DNA of 63,454 nucleotides from Tetmemena sp. SeJ-2015 (lineage: Eukaryota > Ciliophora > Spirotrichea > Sporadotrichida > Oxytrichidae): assembly GCA_027382625.1 (NCBI GenBank), contig JAJKFJ010022540.1, positions 1 through 63,454 of the forward strand. Direction: 5' to 3'. The position numbers were made by a program, and so were the translations under genes. Under the pieces are notes generated by a model. That model searched no databases. It saw only the letters and a program-made list of their open reading frames with translations, and was not told the DNA's origin. This document shows positions 54,501 through 63,454 of the stretch, one piece after another. How positions within the stretch are numbered: the first letter of the stretch is position 1; the number at the start of each line of letters is the position of its first letter.

Positions 54501-57500
54501 CCGTTAGTAACTTAACTATCACTAATATGAGCAGTTATAGCACGCTCCTTCTTGATTGTGAAGAATGCAAATAAGTTACATTTTAGAACATTATAGCAAA
54601 TAATGTATACTCCTGTTATGAAGATGCAAGTCTGGCATATTTAAATAAATAAACCGATAACCTAACTCTATAAAATATTTATATCTCAACTTCAGCAATT
54701 AACAATCATTAATATCTAGCGACGATATTGCTATCTCTAATTTTATAATTAATAAAGGATAATATAGCTGAGAATATAATAAAAAAGAGAATATATTAAT
54801 AAAAAAATTAATAAATTTAAAATCTGGGGCAGTTAAAGGGGGGGGGCCTTTCCTCGTCATCCACTTTTTTTCATGAAAATATTAAAAATCACTATCTAGC
54901 CTAAAATCAGCCAAAAATAGCAAATCTTTGGTCCAAATTTAAATCCAAACGGTCTCTCTTATTCATATTCTTTAATTTAGATAATATTTTGGACCTTCGT
55001 GTAATTTTCATTTCTCAAAAAATAATTGCAAAGGAATGACAGTATAATTTTGAAATATCGATGCATCCACAAGTTGAAGATATATAATGTAATAATAAAT
55101 TCAAAATACTCTAAGCTATCATATCACAATATCGATTCTTCTTCATTTTTAGTCCTACCACACAATCATAATATAATCTAAAATTATTATAGAAGTCTCT
55201 AGGTTTATTAAATTTACTTTGCTCCTTTGAAGTACTGATAAATTATAAAATCCTATTATTCTAATTCTCTTCTAGATATATCATAATAGAATAATCAAGA
55301 CCTTAATTTTAAAGCTTTAAGGAACTTCATCTAACATATAAATATTTTTTTAAAAATATATTTTCGCTGTTATTTATTTTATTATATATTTAAAACAAAT
55401 ATTCATATTAAAAAAATATTGTCTTCTTTCTATTAAGTTGCCCTAAACACAATTTTTTGTCTTCAAGTTTTATAAAAAATCAAGCTCTATTTTCTAAATT
55501 AAAGAATATGATAGGATAGGCTATCTGAAATTGAATTTTGATAAAAAATTTGCTATTTTTGGCTGATTTTAGGCTAGATAGTGATTTTTAATATTTTTAT
55601 GAAAAAAAGTGGATGACGAGGAAAGGCCCCCCCCCAGTTAAAGTATTACATGGTGGGTTGATTTTATTACCATTCGATAATTAAGCATTAAATTTTAAGC
55701 AACTTTCATCCTTGCAACTTTTTCGTAAGAGGACTGTGGATAGAGTTATCACAATAATAAATTTGTGAACTTGATTAATTTCTTGGTTCGGAGTTTGTGA
55801 CATCGAAATCGCTACGTAGATACCTCTTAAAATAATGGCAGTAGAACAAACTCATATTATAATTAAATAAGCAATCGAACAAGCCCCATATTGGGGTACC
55901 TACTTTACAATTTAACGAAAAACTATTGACAATTCTTCATTTATTATCTTAACTTAATTACGATTATCATTTAAATATTAACTATACTCTATTATAACTT
56001 TAATGATTTAATAGGACAAACAATTTAGTTAGATTGGAACATTTCATTAAAAAATATTACTCTTAAAGAATAAGCAGCAAGTTTTGAGGTGGGTCTTGTT
56101 AGTTTTGAAAACAAAGCTCTTGTTGGGAATGTTGAAATATTTAATATATCTCTTTACAAATAAGACTACATATCAAGCATACTCATTATTGGAGCGAGAG
56201 ATTCAATTAATATTTCTGACATTTATATTTTCCCATAAAATGGGATGAAATCCCAAATTGCTTTTGAAGATGACTATGGATTGATCAATATAACAACTTT
56301 CCATAAGCTAAGCTTTCAAAATATATTTTTGAATTGCTCTTCAACCAGCTTTGATTTCGCAACTTTGAAAAACAACTCAGTCATAAGTCCTCAACTCTTC
56401 AATCCATATTTAAAAATATTTTTATTATTTTTTATAAAATTACTTTTTCATATAAAGAAATAAATAGAAAAATTGCTTTCCCTAATTATTAAATTTTAAC
56501 CTATAAAATATTTTCATAAAATCTTAAATATTTTTCACTCAATACATTTATAAATTTTATTTTAATCCATTAATTTTTGCATCAGGATAAGTGCTATCTC
56601 TAAATTAAAATCAATAAAAATGTGAGGAACGCTCTCTTGATTTATAAATTACAAGCACACAAAGTTATTCTTAAAAATCTAAAATTAAATATTCCAAAAA
56701 TTAATTCCATTTTATGATTCTTTTTTTTAAAGAATTTAGGTAAATAGCATTGCTTTTTTCAGACTATTTTGTTTCTTGTATGAATAAACCTAAAAAACAA
56801 TTTAGGATTTTCAGTGATATTCAAATTAAAAATTTGAAAGTGAATGAATAAATAATGTATCTTTATTTATGCTAAAAGGGTAATAAATAATTGCTAACGA
56901 CTTTTGCTTTTCTAATATCTGAATTTTTATTTAAATTTAAATTATAAATAATTTACTTCTTCCTCTTAATTTATTCGAATAATAATTGTTACAATTTCTA
57001 AAATGGAGTAATTCTTTAATGTTACAACTGTCAAAATATAACTGTTCAAGATTCGACATTCAAAAGTATAACAAAGGCAAGAGACTACAATTAAGATATA
57101 GCAGGATTCTTTTTTATGGATGATAAAACAAGGGTGACTCAGTTCAAAAACTTATAATTTAGTGACATAGTTACTGAGGGTAATATGATCATGCAAATTA
57201 GATAAATGAATGGAACTATCAATATATCAGATTGCCATTTTCAAAATATTCATTCTTATGACAGAGAAGGAGGTCTCATTTCCTCAATCTATGATCGCAA
57301 TTCCCTAGAGGAGATAGATTTTAGTAAAATTGGAAGATCGTTAGTTCATAATTTAACAATTCAAATTACTGAAAGTGATTAAATAGAGTATCACTTTGTT
57401 ATATATGAGGATAAGTTTACAATTAAGTAAGAAAATTTAATTAGACTTGTGATTATTTAAAATAATAAACGGGGAGTTGCTACTTCGTCGTAATTGAAAT

Positions 57501-60500
57501 CCCGCCTCAGCACCTCTCATCAAGTAAATGATATGATGCGCGCAGTACAAATTACTAATGCTTTCCCTGTGTATTTTTGCGTCGCTTACAAATCTTGACT
57601 GAGCACTAAAATACAAAAGTTACAAGTAAATAAAATTAAAGAATTGTATGCTGAATCTAAAGGTATAATAATTATTTAATTCTCACTAACTTAAACTGCA
57701 TCTATTTGTTTCATTTTAATTTAATATATTATTAATTTTATTTTCATTTCATTATCAGCTATATAAATTTTATACGGAAAATATCTTCATATAAAGCAGA
57801 AATCATGATGAAAATAAAAAATTATTTGTGACAAATTTGAGTAATTTTTAATTGAATTATCTTTACTTAGTTATTCTAGAGATGATAAAAGCTGACTAAT
57901 TGGCATCTATTAAAATGTTATAAAATTGAAATTACCTTGCAATGCTTTCAATAATATATCTATAAATAATTTATTTTAAACTGAGAATTGTAAGATTATG
58001 GTATTTTATAGTGAGATAAAAAGTGGTAAAGAGGTAACTAAATTAATTTTAAACTTTGAATCTTATATTTTAATTAACCTTGAGTAATAGTAACTCTAAA
58101 TTTCTTCAAATAAGTTCAAATAAGAATAAAAACTAATTTAATTTTGTTTTTAAATCTAAAATATTCTTAATTATGATGATTAAAAAGTATTTCATTCTTT
58201 CTTCCAAAATCTAAAAATATTTACAAGCAAAAAATAAAATTGCAAATTATCTTCTAAAAGGTTTTAATGCTGCAGTCATACAACTTAAACCAAAAGCTAT
58301 AAGAATTGGAGGAGTCTTTAAATCTCGCTCTTGAAATAAAATAAGAAATTCTTAAAAAATAATTTCCTAATTTCTTATTTATTTTGAGAAAAAGATATGA
58401 TATTTTCCAAATGTATTCCTTGTAAATCTACTAAAATTAATTTTTTGGGGTAATAATATTTAAAGTTAAATAATAAGAATGAAGAATAATTAAATACTAG
58501 AGAAGTATAAAATATAATTGAATTAACCTGACCCCCAAAAGAAGTCTATATTTGAAAGACTGCTATTTTGAAAGCGTGACTACAGAGCAAACTGGAGCTA
58601 TATTAAAAGTTGAGGGGAAGACTTATTTTGTCAACTAAACTTGTTAAAAAAATCTGTTCAATAATAATAAAATTTTTATTTAAATATCAAGAAAAATATA
58701 TCATGTAAAAGTTTGTAAAATTAATATAAATGAGCAAACAGAATAATTTAACAGATATTTATCTCTGCTAGAGAATTAAATGTTTCACCTTCTAAAATTT
58801 TATTTTCAAGGTTTTCAATTATTAAATGAATCAAGATATAAGGACTTTAAAAAGTAATTGAGGAAGAGAAAGTAAGAAAAAGTGTTTTAAAATACATTTA
58901 ATTAATTCATTAAAAATAATTAATAAGATAACTTGAATAATATTACTGTGAGGCAGAGCTACGCAACAAGGGGAGCTATTTTTGATCTGGGGTATCTTTA
59001 CGATGTATTCTAGATCAAAAATCTACAAGTTGAATCATAAATTAATTCCAAACTCTCAAACTTTTTACTTTAAAATTATGAAATAATCTTGAGAAAATTA
59101 TTATTTTATAAATAAAAAAAAGTTTAAATTGTAAGTGTTAATTATTTTAAGAATGTTTGAAACCTAATGATCCTCTTCTTATTGAATTTTAGATAATTTG
59201 TATTGAGTTAAAAAATTATTTTACTTTACATTTTCTTTTACATAGATATATTTTCAAATTTAAATAAAAATTTAGAATATGAGAAAGATGAATTTTAATT
59301 GCTATCTTGATTACACCTAAACTCTTTAATAAAGATAATAGCTCTTTAAATTAAAGAAACTGACAAGAGCTATTAAAAGTTAGGCTTATAATATTTTTTA
59401 TCCTGCAAATAATTTTATTAGAAATTCTTGGTGGTAAAATTGTTATCTCTCTCAATTACTAGAAAATATTTGTATCTTTCACTTTAATAATACTTATGAA
59501 ATAATGAGAAATTCTTTTTTCATTAATTATGAAATTCTTTTTTTATTGATTTATAAAAGATATTTTTTGCTTATTGACCCTCATTTGAATTCGAGCAAGT
59601 TCAATCTGAATAATTTATTTATTTTAATAATTAAGGATCAGTGATTGAGTTTGGGCTAAAGGAAATAAGATTTTCCTTCGAAAGTAAATAAAATAATATT
59701 ATTTAATTAATTTAAATCTATGACAAATTATATGCTAATGGGGAAACTTACTTATTAAGATTAATAAATGCAACTAATTTTTATTTAGTAAAGAGATTTG
59801 GGTATTTAGGAGTAAATTAATTATAGTTTTCAATATAAATGTAATTTATAAGTATGATTTAAAAATAAATTCTAAAATAACGATAAATTATTTTAGCTAC
59901 TTTATAGATTTCTATTCTTAAAATAATATATCTTCGACGATGATTACGATCTATTCTGAAATAATAAAATAATTTATCTAATTAATTCAATAATTAAATT
60001 TTGTAATATGATGTGAACGATATGTTAATATCTGATTCTAGCTTTAATAATTGCATATCTTATGATTACGGAGCAGCAATATAACTTCTTAAAAGCAGGA
60101 AAGAAGTATACATTCAAAATTCAGTTTTTATCAACAACTCTGCATAAATTGTTAAGTATTTTATATCATAAAAGTTCATCTTATTTAAAGTAAAATAAAA
60201 ACTTATAAAGTTGAAATTTATTGTTCCATCTAAATACTTCATAAAAATAAAAAGATTTAGAATTTTAAGGAGATAGATTCACTTATAATTTTTATTTCAT
60301 AGTCTTTTTTATAATTTATTTAATTGCTCTAATACAAGAAAGATTCTTTTTTAAATATAACAAATTTTAATTACATAATATTAGCCAAATATTTATATTA
60401 TAAATTGGTGGTGCTATTTCATCATTTTTAGCAGATGCCATAATCACAAATTGCACTTTTATTGTTAAATATTTTATTTTTAAGCACTTATTAATTCTTT

Positions 60501-63454
60501 TTACATAATTAAATTTCAAATGTATCTTGTTTGGTTTTGATATATATTGTTTATACTTCCCTAAATTTGTTATGAGTGAAATATTTTTATAGATTAGTAA
60601 TATAAATATAAGAAAATAAATAAGTTAAGAAATTAAAAACCTCATTTGAAGAATAAATTAGGCAGAATTTATTTCCTTTTAAATACTCTCTGTTCATTAA
60701 TTATGAGGCATGATTATTATGATCAATTAAATTATATTTCTGTAATATCAACAACACAGCACAAATTGAATTCAAAATATAATAATCATTTGATTTATTA
60801 AAATGAAATATATAATCTTATAGTAAAATTGGTGGAGCTATAGCAATATTGAATCCTCTCGGTATATTTAGAATCATTATGAGTTTAGGAATAAATAACA
60901 GAGCTGTAATCAGTGGGGGATTCAAATTCCATAAATTATAATTAATAAATTTATATTATAATAAACCTTATTAAAATCCATATAACATAATCTTTACATT
61001 TTGCTCAAATCCTGATAATCTTAAGAAAAATAATATTTTTAAATAGATAAGAAGTGATAGAAAGTCTATAGATTATTATTTTAAAAATTAAACTTTTTTA
61101 AAAAGTTTTTAGGGATAAATTCTTTATTTAAGTTATTATAAACTAATAATTTAAATAATACAATTATTTATTAATTATAAATTTTAAAATAAGCTATTTT
61201 TATATAAATTAATATTTATAATTAATCTTTAAAAAGTTAGATTATGTTTATATTCTTTTCTTGTATGTAACTTATTGCTATCGATCGAGTTTATAGTTAT
61301 AATATGTTTTAATTCAAATTTTTTTAAAATTAAAAAAAAAAATAACTTAAAAAAAATTTTAAACTATTTTTTTAAAGAAAAATTTTTTTTCTCCTAGAAT
61401 AAACTTCTTTGATCTTTTATTTGTTAAATTTAATAAAATTGTTAGTTATTCATAAAAATATCAATATGAAAAGAATTTTAATTATAATTTGAATTCTCAA
61501 ATAAATTAATGGAATTAAGATAGAGAAATATATAATTGTTTCCTATTTAATTATATTTACCAGATTTCAATCACTATCTTGTTCAATCTTGGATTTAATA
61601 GTCTAATATAACTCATATTTATTAAATTATCATCCTAAATAAATATGGATTTTACTTCATAGAAATCTTTATAATAAATACTTTATCTTTTTCAATCAAA
61701 GGCATAAAAAAATAATTATTTTTATCTAACATTTTAATTAAATTTAATTTTTATATAAATGGGAATAAATCGATTTGTAGCTATTTATTTTCAATATTAA
61801 TCAAATTCAAATTATAATTCAATATTATGTCACGAGGCTAGTAAAATAAAAAGAGATTTTTAGCATAGTTTTCTCTTAGATAATTGCTTTAAACATAATA
61901 TATATTTTTTAATTTAGACTGCGGCGGCTGATGTCTAATTAAATTATATCTATATTTTAACATTAGGTTTAGGCACTACACATTATTCATAGAGATATAA
62001 AGCTTGGCAACTTACCTGTCATTGATTTATTCCTATTCATTTTAATTATTACTACCATCTATTTTCATTAAATTCTTAACTCTATAAATATGCGAAATTT
62101 TGATATTTTGTAAAAAGAAGAATGAAATTTGCTTTAATTTAAGCCTCATTAATTATGACTTGAATAATAATTATTATTAAAAAATATATCTAAATCCTCT
62201 CATATCTTTCAATATAACTGGAAGTTCGGCAAAGTATTAAAACAATAATTTTTTTAAATATTTTTATATTGAATTATTAATTATTTAAAATTATGACAAG
62301 AAGTTATTGTAAATAATATAGAATTACTTTTCTATGTGTATGCTTTTTTAAAAACGAAAAATTATGGACTTTGGTAGTTAGGTCTTGTAAATAAGTATCT
62401 CATTTATTCTACTAAAATTTTAGAATTAACAATATTAAGATTAAATATGCTATATAATAAATCCTTTTTATAAAAACTTCCTATTGTTGCTATCAGCGAT
62501 GCATATTTCTTAATTTTAATAGACTTTTAATTCTTTTAAAAATTATAATTTATTCGAATCAATCTAAGATTTTTGTTTTAATTCAATAAATAAAAATAAG
62601 TGTAAAGTATGGTGGAGCTGTCCATATTGGAAATAAAAACACAATGTTTTATTGCTTTAATTTTTTTAAATTAAGAGAGATTTTATTATAAATTATAGAT
62701 AATTCTTCAACTTTCATAAAATAGTTTGCTTTTATTTATTAATTTAAATAATTCCGTTTTAAGATATTTTAGGATGATATCAGAAATAATAATTTGAACT
62801 ATATTTGTAATTATCTCTCTTATAAAATCTTTTTTTAAAACTGAAATAATTTAATTCAATTTTCTAAATGGCTTTATATTTTCTTATTATATAATATTCA
62901 AGGCAGACTACTTATTATAACAACACAGCATTCAAATTTGGTGGAGCCATTTATCACTACAACAGTCCAATTTAATAATAAGTAAAAAAAATAAAAATAA
63001 TCATTTTTTACATAATAAACCAACTATATTTAATATGCATTAAATATAAAATATATAATTTTCGATATCTCATTTTGTAAATTCATATAGAATTTTGCGT
63101 CTTATGGGGCTATCATTTATTCTTTTGACTAGATAATTTTTAATTAGTATTTATTATTATCTCAACAAATTTATTAATTTAAAATTTTTAATTAAATCTG
63201 AACTTGCTTTATCATAAATTTTATCGAGAAATTTGGATATTGATTCAGATTTATTATCAATTTAACCTTAATAATATGAATTAAAGATTTAGTACTTAAG
63301 TTTAAAGAAGAATTATATGATCTGTTAATATTGAAAAAATGCTATTGAAATTGCAAAATTCTTAAATATAACAAATCTAGCTAATTTCAGTTGCTTATTT
63401 AAGGCTTAGTTTCCTAGTCTAGCTCTTTAAAGAGGTGGCAGTTTGAAATAAAAC
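51415..63454 (+). CDS. Copy C: 5' part of a third large membrane protein gene (3' end outside window)
   Basis: ATG 51415 opens a signal peptide homologous to copies A and B. Ectodomain blocks follow in the same order up to the rung that corresponds to copy B near 39300; the window then ends. Copy C is more diverged from A and B than they are from each other. Oddities: a smeared stretch at 52915-53170 removes MDS 4, a TGA lies in an otherwise open frame at 53997-53999, a TIR element splits the IES before MDS 8, and one base is lost near 56650. Function is inferred as for copy B. Confidence 0.75.
51600..52680. other. Long IES or IES cluster of copy C, no recognised MDS
   Basis: AT-rich, with a smeared stretch near 51950-52100. 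An MDS equal to copy B 28922-29022 would be expected here but is not readable. The 86-codon frame at 51854-52114 is a chance frame over low-complexity sequence. Confidence 0.45.
52690..52945 (+). CDS. Copy C MDS 3: first beta-helix rungs (3' part lost)
   Basis: RNVTIICQNYSYETLNDLVS, then QQPSVFQISNAIEMT, SMFLNCSFKNSIGAVLQIQN and SIINSTF. The remainder, NNYAQFGGVIHSIN in copy B, is represented by a degraded AATAACAGCCTTAAATTTTG and is then lost in runs. Confidence 0.75.
52915..53170. other. Homopolymer-smeared stretch in copy C
   Basis: Copy B has clean coding sequence for NNYAQFGGVIHSIN and the next rung at this place. Here the words survive only in part and then give way to runs (GGGGGGGG, TTTTTTTT, AAAAAAAAA). 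This is a side-by-side example that the smearing affects MDS and IES alike. Confidence 0.7.
53405..53594 (+). CDS. Copy C MDS 5: LINFGSSISSGAISI rung
   Basis: SKINLENISLINFGSSISSG, then FTNIKLTDSIFKDPA. Conserved with A and B. The 3' end from GT 53575 is probably intron; ATGGT 53590-53594 is the pointer. Confidence 0.8.
53575..53661 (+). other. GT-AG intron with ATGGT-pointer IES inside (copy C)
   Basis: IES 53595-53631 (ATGGT at 53590-53594 and 53627-53631) within GTAATG (53575) to TTTTTATTAG (53661). After both removals TSI joins NLKELLIYNVVV. Third independent copy of the same arrangement. Confidence 0.6.
53662..54115 (+). CDS. Copy C MDS 6 and an extension not seen in A or B
   Basis: LKELLIYNVVVSYQSD, ILKMADSNPQLIKIIGV and PFINITSLNFLININQPE match copies A and B. 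The frame stays open beyond that to LESCQVILKQIFGFINLNSN, then TGA at 53997-53999, then FLIKNSVHIQKIQITNVIEI. The last peptide looks like a rung. Either an extra MDS unique to copy C, with TGA as a lesion or error, or chance. Confidence 0.6.
54300..54718 (+). CDS. Copy C MDS 7: LLLDCEECKQVTFQN rungs
   Basis: FSDICRDSTWNQETNC, ENGDIFLDRNIFQDIYSPS, LSGILKVSNSSLSVSNLTIT, YSTLLLDCEECKQVTFQN and NNVYSCYEDASLAY, ending LTLQNIYISTSAINN. Intact frame, supporting copy B over copy A at the frameshifts. Confidence 0.85.
54839..55634. mobile_element. TIR element with G9/C9 ends and 9-base target duplication
   Basis: Ends are G8-9 CCTTTCCTCGTCATCCAC (left, from 54839) and the reverse complement ending in C9 (55634). 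Arms of about 90 bp (54839-54930 and 55545-55634) match almost perfectly (ATTAAAAATCACTATC, CTAAAATCAGCCAAAAATAG). CAGTTAAAG flanks both sides (54830-54838, 55635-55643), a likely target-site duplication. The 610-bp centre has no transposase. Inserted in the IES between copy C MDSs 7 and 8; absent from A and B at this site. Confidence 0.85.
55655..55965. repeat. Dispersed 330-bp repeat, copy 3
   Basis: TTACCATTCGAT, CTTTCATCCTTGC, AAACTCATATTATAATT and TTCTTCATTTATTATCTT match 19104-19453 in order. It follows directly after the TIR element at 54839-55634. Confidence 0.6.
55981..56463 (+). CDS. Copy C MDS 8: IQLDWNISLKNITLKEQ to VISPQLFNP
   Basis: IGQTIQLDWNISLKNITLKE, VGLVSFENKALVGNVEIFN, KQDYISSILIIGARDSINIS, FPQNGMKSQIAFEDDYGLIN and CSSTSFDFATLKNNSVISP. 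Confirms that the copy A TGA at 6720 replaces a glycine. Confidence 0.85.
56560..56702 (+). CDS. Copy C MDS 9: FASGQVLSL block, one base short
   Basis: FASGQVLSLNQNQQKCEE, then RSLDLQ. Compared with A and B one base is missing between 56640 and 56665, which breaks the STQVTL part. Confidence 0.65.
56979..57385 (+). CDS. Copy C MDS 10: NCYNFQNGVILQCYNCQN to IGRSLVHNLTIQI
   Basis: NCYNFQNGVILQCYNCQNIT, AGFFFMDDKTRVTQFKNLQF, NISDCHFQNIHSYDREGGL and YDRNSLEEIDFSKIGRSLVH. The frame continues open past the MDS to TGA near 57598, through a GC-richer patch, but nothing after QITESD is conserved. Confidence 0.8.
57440..57610. other. GC-richer patch in a copy C IES
   Basis: About 170 bases with words such as CGGGGAGTTGCTACTTCGTCG and GATGCGCGCAGTAC in a 20% GC setting. 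Absent from copies A and B at this site. Possibly a fragment of another MDS or an element. Confidence 0.4.
58267..59690 (+). CDS. Copy C MDSs 11-15: five short rungs
   Basis: 58267-58322 AAVIQLKPKAIRIGGVF; 58525-58643 RSLYLKDCYFESVTTEQTGA, then ILKVEGKTYFVNQT; 58925-59045 NNITVRQSYATRGAIFDLGY, then YDVFQIKNLQVES; 59151-59190 ECLKPNDPLLIEF; 59572-59690 LIDPHLNSSKFNL and GSVIEFGLKEIRFSFES. The last block changes frame between its halves in copies B and C but not A. Confidence 0.75.
60006..61296 (+). CDS. Copy C MDSs 16-19: four rungs
   Basis: 60006-60150 SSFNNCISYDYGAAIQLLKS, then SVFINNSAQI; 60402-60468 IGGAISSFLADAIITNCTF; 60825-60945 IGGAIAILNPLGIFRI and GINNRAVISGGFKF; 61243-61296 IFFSCMQLIAIDRVY. 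In the first rung GGA is changed to GAA (YGAAI). Confidence 0.75.
62207..63454 (+). CDS. Copy C MDSs 20-24: last visible rungs, cut by the window edge
   Basis: 62207-62245 NITGSSAKY; 62598-62665 KYGGAVHIGNKNTMFYCFN; 62903-62980 TTYYNNTAFKFGGAIYHYNS; 63090-63135 NFASYGAIIYSFDQ; about 63410-63454 ALQRGGSLKQN at the very end. The order matches copy B 37308-39415. The gene continues beyond the window. Confidence 0.65.

Overview
The window looks like germline (micronuclear) DNA of a ciliate, most likely a spirotrich/hypotrich. Three things show this. (1) Coding segments read through TAA and TAG (read as Gln), and the four gene ends I can place use TGA. (2) The coding segments are broken by AT-rich spacers flanked by short direct repeats (pointers such as ATTCA, ATTC/ATTCTT, ATGGT, TTTGAGAA, AAATTA). 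Deleting one repeat plus the spacer restores the reading frame at most of these junctions. These are macronuclear-destined segments (MDSs) separated by internal eliminated sequences (IESs). (3) The same gene can be compared copy to copy, because the window is a tandem array of paralogs. The species cannot be named from the sequence.

Layout, all on the + strand: the 3' part of copy 0 (about 238-2898), copy A (3938-26355), copy B (28371-50041) and the 5' two thirds of copy C (51415-63454, cut by the window edge). The repeat period is about 23-24.5 kb. Each complete copy is about 22 kb of germline DNA, of which I can recognise about 8 kb as coding in roughly 39 blocks, all in linear order and one orientation (not scrambled). 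Spacers between copies are about 1.0, 2.0 and 1.4 kb.

The assembled product is a very large membrane protein of about 2,600 residues: an N-terminal signal peptide; a long ectodomain of degenerate beta-helix rungs rich in GG-A-I/V and N-N/S-x-F motifs (the pattern seen in chlamydial POMP-like and other pectin-lyase-fold repeats); a conserved pre-membrane domain; a Cys-rich PKPGYW segment of the kind found next to the membrane in large ciliate surface proteins; at least six transmembrane helices; and a charged cytoplasmic tail. I infer a family of surface proteins or receptors; the ligand is unknown. Two GT-AG introns are supported by comparison of copies, and one of them contains an IES.

The IESs and spacers carry the mobile fraction: two TIR elements without transposase (54839-55634 and 43651-44478) plus a solo end near 23740-23893, a long foldback element (40585-41332, with a weaker relative near 1080-1780), a 330-bp dispersed repeat present three times, and several islands of higher GC that could be MDSs of other genes or relics. 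Several stretches (around 9-11 kb, 12.2-15.8 kb, 40.5-42.2 kb, 52.9-53.2 kb) read as homopolymer-smeared versions of sequence that is clean in another copy, which I take to be poor consensus rather than biology. Copy A also has a nonsense codon, frameshifts and a Cys-rich deletion and may be a pseudogene. No tRNA, rRNA, CRISPR array or bacterial-type gene was found. MDS boundaries not tied to a pointer are accurate only to about 10-30 bases.
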